Assembly: GCA_903835655.1 (NCBI GenBank)
Contig: CAILNT010000081.1
Span: 1 to 64,000, forward strand
DNA length: 64,000 nt
Direction: 5' to 3'
Source of the DNA: an uncultured Pseudomonadota bacterium
Lineage (GTDB): Bacteria > Pseudomonadota > Gammaproteobacteria > Burkholderiales > Thiobacillaceae
Shown: positions 57,730 through 64,000 of the stretch, in pieces
How positions within the stretch are numbered: the stretch's first letter is position 1
Layout of the letters: every line of letters starts with the position of its first letter
The notes under the pieces: model-generated
The model's input: the letters and a program-made list of their open reading frames with translations, nothing else
What the model was told of the DNA's origin: nothing
Database searches by the model: none
Program-made: the position numbers and the translations under genes

Positions 57730-59543
57730 TGAGTACCTGCCGAGTCGCCGACTACCTGATGGCGCGAATCGCCGACGCCGGTGTCCGCGAAGTGTTCTAC
57801 CTGCCCGGGGGCGGCGCCATGTACCTGGACGACGCCCTCGCCTGCGAGCCGCGCCTGGCGGCCGTGCACTGCCACCACGAACAGGCCTGCGGCATCGCCG
57901 CCGAGGCCAACGGGCGCACCGCCGCTGCCGGGTTCGGTGTCGCCCTGGTGACTACCGGTCCCGGAGCGACCAATGCCCTCACCCCGTTAGCCGGCGCCTG
58001 GATCGAATCCCTGCCCCTCCTGGTGGTGTCTGGACAAGTCAAGCGTTCCGACGGTCTGCGCGGCCGGCCATTGCGCCAAGGCGGCGTGCAGGAGGTGGAT
58101 GTAGTCGCCATGGCGCGACCGGTGACCAAATACGCCGTCACCGTGGTGGACCCCGCCGACATCCGCCGCAACCTGGAAGAAGCCCTTTGGCACATGGGCG
58201 AAGGACGGCCCGGACCGGTATGGCTGGATGTGCCCCTGGATGTGCAGGCAGCCCCCATCGACCCGGCGACCCTGGTCGGATTCACGCCGCCACCCAGCCA
58301 TGCCCCCGACCTCGCTGCCGTACTTGCCGTCCTGGCATCGCTGCTGGCCGCAGCCCGACGTCCCCTGTTGCTGGCGGGACACGGTGTACGCATCGCCGGG
58401 GCCGCAGGGGTCTTCCGGGAGGTGGCGGAGCGCCTCGGCATTCCCTGTGCGTTCACCTGGAACGCCGCCGATCTGCTGCCCTGGGAGCATCCTCTCTACG
58501 TCGGCCGTCCCGGCGTGGTAGCAGCCCGTGCACCCAATTTCGCGGTGCAGAACTGCGACTGCCTGATCAGTATCGGCTGCCGTCTCGACAACATCGTCAC
58601 CGCCTACAACCCCAAGGGCTTCGCCCGGGCGGCAAAGAAAATCGTCATCGATGTGGACGCCAACGAACTGGCGCGCCACGAGATGCCTCTGGACTTGTCC
58701 ATTCAGGCCGATGCACTGGCATTTCTCACGGATTGGCTGGATAGTGGCCCAGTAGCCGGCAACTGGGGCGAATGGCGGCAACGCTGCGCCAACTGGAAGC
58801 ATCGCTACCCACCCCACGAAGGGCACACCCTGGATGCCAGCGGCGAGATCACCCATTACTCGTTCATCGCCGCCCTGTCCGAGGCCATCCCGGAGGACCG
58901 CCTCATCGTCACCGGCAGTTCCGGCCTGGCAGTGGAAGTGTTCTACACCGTGTTCCGCAACAAACCCGGCCAGCGCATGTTCCTGACCTCCGGCCTGGGC
59001 GCCATGGGCTACGGCCTGCCAGCGGTAATCGGCGCCTGCATCGGCGCCGGTCGTCGGCCCACGGTCGGCATCGAGAGCGATGGCAGCCTGATGCTGAACC
59101 TGCAGGAACTGGCTACCCTCAAGTCCCTGGATCTGCCCATCGTCCTGATCGTCATGCACAACGCCGGCTATGCCTCCATCCGCAACACCCAGCGCAACTA
59201 CTTCGACGGTCGCTACCTGGGTACCGGCCCAGAAGGGGGCATGCTCATCCCCGACCTCGTCGAGTTGTGTCGGGCCGTCGGCCTGCCGGCCATGCGCATA
59301 GAATCCGCGCATGAACTGGCGCCCGGCCTAGACCGGGCGCTGGCCCAGCGCGGGCCACTGCTGTGCGAGGTGCGACTGAACCCGAACGAGACCCTGTCGC
59401 CCAAGGTGGCCGCACTGCCCCAGCCCGACGGCTCCATGCTGTCCATGCCTTTGGAGGACATGTCGCCTTTGCTGCCGCTGGCGGAACTGGAAGAAAACAT
59501 GATCGTACCGCTGCTGGATGCCTCCAGGCGTGCCCGTGGCTGA
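57729..59543 (+). CDS. Thiamine-diphosphate enzyme, acetolactate synthase/YerE-like
   Basis: A 604-residue ThDP enzyme of the acetolactate-synthase fold. The N-terminal PYR domain has the catalytic Glu in CHHEQACGIAAEA and GVALVTTGPGATNALTPLAG; a central domain follows; the PP domain shows SGLGAMGYGLPAVIGACIGA and the ThDP/Mg motif ESDGSLMLNLQELATLKSL ending in HNAGYASIRNTQ. An IlvB role is unlikely here: there is no ilvN, and the gene lies in a rfbFGH sugar operon. YerE, which adds a two-carbon unit from pyruvate to CDP-4-keto-3,6-dideoxyglucose in yersiniose synthesis, is the best-known analogue. The C-terminal tail (NETLSPKVAALPQPDGSM, SMPLEDMSPLLPL) recurs in the chimeric gene at 60415. 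Confidence 0.85.
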   Translation: MSTCRVADYLMARIADAGVREVFYLPGGGAMYLDDALACEPRLAAVHCHHEQACGIAAEANGRTAAAGFGVALVTTGPGATNALTPLAGAWIESLPLLVVSGQVKRSDGLRGRPLRQGGVQEVDVVAMARPVTKYAVTVVDPADIRRNLEEALWHMGEGRPGPVWLDVPLDVQAAPIDPATLVGFTPPPSHAPDLAAVLAVLASLLAAARRPLLLAGHGVRIAGAAGVFREVAERLGIPCAFTWNAADLLPWEHPLYVGRPGVVAARAPNFAVQNCDCLISIGCRLDNIVTAYNPKGFARAAKKIVIDVDANELARHEMPLDLSIQADALAFLTDWLDSGPVAGNWGEWRQRCANWKHRYPPHEGHTLDASGEITHYSFIAALSEAIPEDRLIVTGSSGLAVEVFYTVFRNKPGQRMFLTSGLGAMGYGLPAVIGACIGAGRRPTVGIESDGSLMLNLQELATLKSLDLPIVLIVMHNAGYASIRNTQRNYFDGRYLGTGPEGGMLIPDLVELCRAVGLPAMRIESAHELAPGLDRALAQRGPLLCEVRLNPNETLSPKVAALPQPDGSMLSMPLEDMSPLLPLAELEENMIVPLLDASRRARG

Positions 59544-59633
59544 GCCGCGCCCGGCTGCGCCGGCAGGATTCGGACGACACGATGCTGCCAGGCTCTTTGC
59601 GCCGACGCAGGACGACGACCTTGATGGAAGGGA

Positions 59634-60383
59634 ATGACCGTGCAGAACCAGATCAACGACATCATCAACTTTGTGAACGCTCAGCAGCAGCACCTGATCG
59701 CGCATGAAAAACGCCTCAACAAACTGGCCCTGCAGAACCAGTTGCTGAAAGGGGCCTCCGGTTCCAAGAGCCAGTTTTACCAGGACCTCTTCGTGTTCAA
59801 CGAAAGCGGCCGCAAGCGCAACGGCTATTTCGTGGAATTCGGCGGTACCGACGGGGTGGAGGGCAGCAACTCCCACTTCCTGGAAAAGGAGCATGGCTGG
59901 CAAGGCATCGTGGCGGAGCCGGCCAAGTGCTGGCACGAGCGCCTCAGGAGCAACCGGCAATGCCACATCGACGTACGCTGCGTCTGGAACCAGTCCGGCG
60001 AGACGATCAAGTTCTGTGAATCCGAGTCCGCCACCTTGTCCACCGCCAGCGAATTCGTGGACAGCGACATGCATAGCGCGGAGCGCAAGGCGCACCTGGC
60101 AAGCTACGATGTCGAGACCGTCTCCCTCTTGGACCTGCTGGAGCAACACCAGGCGCCCGCGGTCATCGATTACTTGTCCATCGACACCGAGGGCTCCGAA
60201 CTGCTGATTCTATCCAGTTTCGATTTCGACAAGTACGACATCCGCATCCTCACGGTGGAACACAACTGGACGCCCGACCGCGACAAGATCCATGCCCTGC
60301 TGGCCAGCCATGGCTACGAACGCAAGCATGTGGACTTGACCGATTGCGACGACTGGTACGTGCGCACTGCGATGCAACCCTGA
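59634..60383 (+). CDS. FkbM-family methyltransferase
   Basis: A 249-residue SAM-dependent methyltransferase of the FkbM type, usually acting on sugar or polyketide hydroxyls. A coiled N-terminal segment (INDIINFVNAQQQHLIAHEK) precedes the SAM-binding region GYFVEFGGTDGVEGSNSHFL and the FkbM signature VIDYLSIDTEGSELLILSSF. A GGAAGGGA stands directly before the ATG at 59634. It would methylate a sugar of the surface glycan. Confidence 0.88.
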   Translation: MTVQNQINDIINFVNAQQQHLIAHEKRLNKLALQNQLLKGASGSKSQFYQDLFVFNESGRKRNGYFVEFGGTDGVEGSNSHFLEKEHGWQGIVAEPAKCWHERLRSNRQCHIDVRCVWNQSGETIKFCESESATLSTASEFVDSDMHSAERKAHLASYDVETVSLLDLLEQHQAPAVIDYLSIDTEGSELLILSSFDFDKYDIRILTVEHNWTPDRDKIHALLASHGYERKHVDLTDCDDWYVRTAMQP

Positions 60384-60414
60384 TCGCAAGTAGTTATTTC
60401 GCTGAGGATTGCCC

Positions 60415-60813
60415 ATGGCTACCCATACCCAACCCGTGTTCATTGTCGGCAGCGGCCGCAGCGACACCCGCACCCCATTCCGTATGCTCACCGGCGCCTC
60501 GGGGGGCAAGGCGCATCACGAATACGCTGTCCTGCAGGCGCAGCAACTGGCGTGCCTCTACGTCATGGGCCTGGTGGACAAGGACGAGGAAAAGCGCCAG
60601 CTGGCGCAATGGCATGGCGCCACAGTGCACTGGATCGATTCGTCCAACAACGAGACGCTGTCGCCCAAGTTCGCCGCGATCCCGCATGCCGACGTTTCCA
60701 TCGTGTCGATGCCGCTGGGGGACATGAGTCCTCTGCTGCCGCTCGAAACGCTGCGCACGGACATGGCCGGCGCGCTGAATCCTGCATCGGTCGCAGAGCG
60801 CACGGATGGCTAA
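60415..60813 (+). pseudogene. Chimeric remnant: sulfotransferase N terminus joined to ThDP-enzyme C terminus
   Basis: The 132-codon frame has two unrelated parts. Residues 1-77 resemble the start of a sulfotransferase (FIVGSGRSDTRTPFRMLTGA is a PAPS-loop-like motif with D for the usual G, then HHEY and VHWIDSSN). From residue 79 on, NNETLSPKFAAIPHADVSIV and SMPLGDMSPLLPLETL match the C-terminal tail of the neighbouring ThDP enzyme. The junction lies at AACGAGAC-CTGTCGCCC-like sequence (60649), shared by both. It looks like a deletion product between a sulfotransferase gene and a second ThDP-enzyme gene. The ORF is intact with GAGGAT upstream, so a short protein may still be made. Confidence 0.6.
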
Positions 60814-61948
60814 TAGCCGCGCCCGCTGCCGAGTCTGCGGCGAACCGCTGATGGGCGCGCCGCGTCTGCTGTACCGCGACATGCCCGGCACGGCGCAGGG
60901 CTTTCCGGATGCCGCTGGCGTCGCTGACGACCGTGGCGCCGACCTGGTGCTATACGAGTGCGGCGCCTGCGGCCTGGTGCAACTGCCCGGCGCGCCGGTG
61001 CCGTATTACCGCGAGGTGATCCGCGCGGCGGCCTATTCGCCGGCAATGCGCGCGTTCCGCGAAACCCAGTTCGCCGACTGGACGCGACATTACGGGCTCG
61101 GCGGCCGCAACGTGCTCGAAATCGGCTGCGGACGCGGCGAATATCTGACGCTGTTGCAGGGCGCCGGCGTCGACGCGCAGGGCCTCGAATACGCCGCCGA
61201 CGCGGTGCGCACCTGCCGCGCACAAGGCCTGACTGCGACGCGCGGCTATCTGTCGCGGCGTAGCCGCGCGCTCCCTGGCGCGCCGTTCGATGCCTTCGTG
61301 ACGCTGAACTTCCTCGAACACTGGCCCGATCCGGTCGGCGGTCTGATGGCGATGGCGCGCAATCTCGCCGAGGGCGGCGTCGGCCTCGTCGAGGTGCCGA
61401 ACTTCGACATGATCCTGCGCCAGGGGCTGTTCTCGGAATTCATCGCCGATCACCTGCTCTATTTCACCGAGGCCACGCTGCGTTTCACGTTGCGCCGCGC
61501 CGGCTTCGAGGTGCTGTCCTGTCGCGCGGTTTGGCACGACTACATCCTGTCGGCGGAAGTCCGCAAACGCGCGCCGCTCAACGTAGGTCTGCTGGAACGT
61601 CGCCGCGTCGCCATCGCCGATGCGTTGCGTGGTTTCATCGCGCGCTTCCCGGCCGGTCAGGTCGCGGTGTGGGGCGCCGGCCACCAGGCGCTGGCGGTGA
61701 TCGCGCTGGCCGGCATCGCCGCCGACATCCGCTACATCGTCGACTCGGCGCCTTTCAAGCAGGGCCGCTACAGCCCGGCCAGCCATATCCGCATCGTCGC
61801 GCCCGTGACGTTGGCCAGCGAACCGGTGCGTGCGGTGATCGTGATGGCGGCGAGCTATTCCGACGAGATCGCCGCGATCCTGCGCCGCGACCACGACCCG
61901 GCGCTGGCGGTGGCGATCCTGCGCGACGACGGCATCGAGTCGGCGTGA
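60806..61948 (+). CDS. Sugar C-methyltransferase-like protein (zinc-binding N terminus)
   Basis: A 380-residue protein with the three-part layout of NDP-hexose C-methyltransferases: a zinc-binding N-terminal domain (CRVCGEPL and CGACGLVQL, four cysteines), a class I SAM domain (NVLEIGCGRGEYLTLLQGAG) and a C-terminal Rossmann-like domain (GQVAVWGAGHQALAVIALAG, YIVDSAPFKQGRYSPASHI). TylC3/NovU-type relatives methylate keto-sugars at C3 or C5. Its start overlaps the end of the chimeric frame; the Nudix gene overlaps its stop (GTGA). Confidence 0.85.
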   Translation: MANSRARCRVCGEPLMGAPRLLYRDMPGTAQGFPDAAGVADDRGADLVLYECGACGLVQLPGAPVPYYREVIRAAAYSPAMRAFRETQFADWTRHYGLGGRNVLEIGCGRGEYLTLLQGAGVDAQGLEYAADAVRTCRAQGLTATRGYLSRRSRALPGAPFDAFVTLNFLEHWPDPVGGLMAMARNLAEGGVGLVEVPNFDMILRQGLFSEFIADHLLYFTEATLRFTLRRAGFEVLSCRAVWHDYILSAEVRKRAPLNVGLLERRRVAIADALRGFIARFPAGQVAVWGAGHQALAVIALAGIAADIRYIVDSAPFKQGRYSPASHIRIVAPVTLASEPVRAVIVMAASYSDEIAAILRRDHDPALAVAILRDDGIESA

Positions 61949-62496
61949 GCATCGACTTGGAAAACCTCGACCTCGCCAGCCTCGTCGACCGGCTCGACGC
62001 GGCCTTGCCGAACGCGCGTGGCGGTCTGCCCCACGACGTCTTTCTGCTGCTCAGCCGGCTGACGCCAATGGTCAACGTCGACCTGCTGATCCACGACGCC
62101 GCCGGTCGCGCCCTGCTGACCTGGCGCAAGGACGCATTCTACGGCCCTGGCTGGCATGTGCCGGGCGGCATCATCCGCTTCAAGGAAACCGCAGCCGCAC
62201 GCATCGCCGCCGTCGCCCGCAGCGAACTGGGCGCCGAAGTGCGCGCCGAGGCCACGCCGTGCCGGGTCAGCGAGATCATGTCGACGCGCCGCGATGTGCG
62301 CGGCCATTTCATCTCGCTGCTATACCGCTGCACATTGATAACCCCACCCCATAAGGGGTTGAAGTTTGCCGGAGGTGTACCGAATAATGGTACATGGCAG
62401 TGGTTCGAACGCTGCCCCGACAATCTGATTCCCGCCCATGAAATCTATCGCCCGTATCTCGACGCCAGCGATTGTTCCCCCACCCTAGCACCCTGA
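61945..62496 (+). CDS. Gmm-like Nudix hydrolase
   Basis: A 183-residue Nudix protein. The motif is GGIIRFKETAAARIAAVARS then ELGAEV, lacking the standard REUXEE but like the altered motif of GDP-mannose mannosyl hydrolase (Gmm/NudD), which cleaves NDP-sugars by displacement at the sugar C1. It starts at a GTG (61945) overlapping the upstream stop. In this cluster it may remove the nucleotide from an NDP-sugar. GC and A+T content around 62330-62410 shift slightly, with a more AT-rich stretch. Confidence 0.82.
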   Translation: MSIDLENLDLASLVDRLDAALPNARGGLPHDVFLLLSRLTPMVNVDLLIHDAAGRALLTWRKDAFYGPGWHVPGGIIRFKETAAARIAAVARSELGAEVRAEATPCRVSEIMSTRRDVRGHFISLLYRCTLITPPHKGLKFAGGVPNNGTWQWFERCPDNLIPAHEIYRPYLDASDCSPTLAP

Positions 62497-62510
62497 TGGA
62501 GCCGTGATCG

Positions 62511-64000
62511 ATGAAGCCTGAGACCGACGTACTCGCCACCGCGCTGACCCCCGAGGAGCTGGCCAAGCGCGAGGGCCTCAAGGCCCGCAAACCCCATGTC
62601 GCGGCGAAGCTGGCGAAGATCGCCGAGATGGAGGAACACGGCGAGGTCAGCCCGATCATCCGCCTGGAAAAGAGCTATCTGTGCAACTTCCAGTGCACCC
62701 ACTGCTCGGCCGAGTACTACATGGATCGCCACTTGAAGAACGTGCTGAAGGTGGTCGACGAACGCCGCAAGATGAACATGGACGATGTCCGCCGGCTGTC
62801 GCGCGAGGCCGACGATCTGGGCCTCGCGCGCTTCGTGATCACCGGCGGCGAACCTCTGGTGATGAAGGATCTCGACGAAGTCGTCGCCGCCATCGACCCT
62901 GACAAACACTACATCATCACCGACACCAACGGCTGGTTCCTCGACGCCAAGCAGGCGCGCCACCTGAAGGAGATCGGCGTCGAGAAGGTGCAGTTATCGC
63001 TGGACAGCTTCGTCGCCGACGAACACGACAAATTCCGCAACAAGCCCGGCTCCTACAAGCGCGTGATGCGCGCGGTCGATGCCAGCCTCGACGCCGGCCT
63101 CAACCTGATCCTGTCCACGGTGCTGGTGAAGGGCCGCGCCAAGGCCGCCGAATTCGAGGAAATGTGCCGGTTCTGCGACGACCGTGGCATCGGCCTGTAC
63201 GTGTCCTACGCCAAGCCGACCGGCTCCTGCACCGAACACCCGGAATTCGTCATCGACAAGGAAGATGCCGACTTGCTGCGCGAGATGGAGAAGAAGTACA
63301 AGGTGTTCACCCACATGACGCCTTCGTACGGCTCGTACAAGGGGTGCATCACCGTCAAAGGCATCATCACCGTGACCTCGACGATGGAAGTCACGCCGTG
63401 CCCGTACATCGACTTCTCGCTCGGCAACCTGCGCGAGACGCCGCTGAAGGAAGTCCTTGCGCGTGGCATGCGCAACCCCTGGCTGGGCCCCTACCGGCCC
63501 GACTGCATCATCGGCGAAGACCCCAAGTTCATCCGCATCCATACCGAGAAGACCCACGGCGCGACCCACCTGCCACTGCCGTGGGGCAAGGGCTTCTCCG
63601 ACTCCGATCAGGTCGCCGACACGATCGCGCCAGCGACGGGCCTGTTCGAGACCGGCGGACGCTGTTCGCCCGACGGCCTCCAGGCCCCGGCGCATGTCGC
63701 CACGCGCGGCTATTACGACCTCGTCCAGCCTGCGCTCGACTACGCCGCCATCCATGCCCGCGCCGCCGCCGCGTTCGGTGGCGATGATCTGCCTGATGTC
63801 GAGTCGTTCCGGCAACGTGCCGAGGCGATCCTGGCGCGGCTGCGCGACAACCCGGCGGCGCGCGGCATCCTCGCCGGCGTCCACGTGCCGTTCCTGCTGC
63901 CGAAGGCAAGTCACGTCGACATCGGCACGGCGCTGGAGACCCGTTACCTGCCGGCTGTGCGCGACAGCTACAAGGCCACGCTGCCGACGTACGACTACGT
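62511..64000 (+). CDS. Radical SAM enzyme (partial, runs past window end)
   Basis: At least 496 codons from the ATG at 62511 with no stop before the window ends. The radical SAM cluster motif is SYLCNFQCTHCSAEYYMD (CxxxCxxC, about residues 62-69), followed by ITGGEPLVMKDLDEV, VQLSLDSF, and a C-terminal cysteine pair region (GCITVKGIITVTSTMEVTPC, PYIDFSLGNLRETPL) like the SPASM or twitch part of Fe-S radical enzymes. Its place after a methyltransferase and Nudix gene suggests modification of a sugar or lipid, but the substrate is unknown. Confidence 0.88.
   Translation, partial: MKPETDVLATALTPEELAKREGLKARKPHVAAKLAKIAEMEEHGEVSPIIRLEKSYLCNFQCTHCSAEYYMDRHLKNVLKVVDERRKMNMDDVRRLSREADDLGLARFVITGGEPLVMKDLDEVVAAIDPDKHYIITDTNGWFLDAKQARHLKEIGVEKVQLSLDSFVADEHDKFRNKPGSYKRVMRAVDASLDAGLNLILSTVLVKGRAKAAEFEEMCRFCDDRGIGLYVSYAKPTGSCTEHPEFVIDKEDADLLREMEKKYKVFTHMTPSYGSYKGCITVKGIITVTSTMEVTPCPYIDFSLGNLRETPLKEVLARGMRNPWLGPYRPDCIIGEDPKFIRIHTEKTHGATHLPLPWGKGFSDSDQVADTIAPATGLFETGGRCSPDGLQAPAHVATRGYYDLVQPALDYAAIHARAAAAFGGDDLPDVESFRQRAEAILARLRDNPAARGILAGVHVPFLLPKASHVDIGTALETRYLPAVRDSYKATLPTYDY

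Overview
The window is high-GC DNA (mostly low-to-mid 60s percent where I counted) and reads as a chromosomal segment of a Gram-negative betaproteobacterium. The evidence is a pilMNOPQ operon divergent from a class A penicillin-binding protein, an XrtA/PEP-CTERM-type sugar transferase with PrsK and PrsR, betaproteobacterial-style small periplasmic proteins and REP-type repeats. A Rhodocyclales- or Nitrosomonadales-like host is my inference; no rRNA or other marker fixes it.

Region 1 (1-6516, minus strand) is the effector half of a type I-C CRISPR-Cas operon in the order cas3, cas5c, cas8c, cas7c. The adaptation genes and array would lie beyond the left edge. A type II toxin-antitoxin pair (Phd-like antitoxin, PIN toxin) sits in the same orientation between cas3 and cas5c. 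The first 225 or so codons of cas8c are strikingly AT-rich compared with the rest of the operon.

Region 2 (6517-25300) is mostly housekeeping: psiF-like, amiC, tsaE, queG, murI, a small cytochrome c, a YgiQ radical SAM protein, a lysine-rich miniprotein, ycaO, a TPR membrane protein, a chemoreceptor with almost no periplasmic domain, gyrA, and a two-component system divergent from a PKD-domain lipoprotein and a small secreted protein. A partial copy of a dispersed repeat lies at the end of the histidine kinase gene and supplies its last codons.

Region 3 (25300-33073) is a self-contained fructose uptake locus: a DeoR-type regulator, an EIIA-HPr-EI fusion (FruB), 1-phosphofructokinase (FruK), an EIIB-EIIB-EIIC transporter (FruA) and a LamB-type sugar porin. 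Together they would carry fructose across both membranes, phosphorylate it to fructose 1-phosphate and feed fructose 1,6-bisphosphate to glycolysis.

Region 4 (33100-47356) holds tex, a tRNA-Leu(UAG), a slipin, a small secreted protein, a large Ig-like lipoprotein, pilQPONM, the divergent PBP1A gene and a conserved hypothetical.

Region 5 (47357-64000) is a surface-polysaccharide locus. It opens with a fuller copy of the dispersed repeat, bounded by imperfect terminal inverted repeats and carrying a 59-codon ORF, directly upstream of the polyprenyl-phosphate sugar transferase, prsK and prsR. After a 500-bp spacer come rfbF-rfbG-rfbH (CDP-3,6-dideoxyhexose pathway), a NeuB-SAF-cupin fusion, a thiamine-diphosphate enzyme resembling YerE/acetolactate synthases, an FkbM methyltransferase, a chimeric gene remnant, a sugar C-methyltransferase-like protein, a Gmm-like Nudix hydrolase and a radical SAM enzyme that runs off the right edge. 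The most novel-looking content is this sugar cassette, which suggests a branched or unusual CDP-linked sugar, together with the paired repeat elements and the toxin-antitoxin module inside the CRISPR operon.
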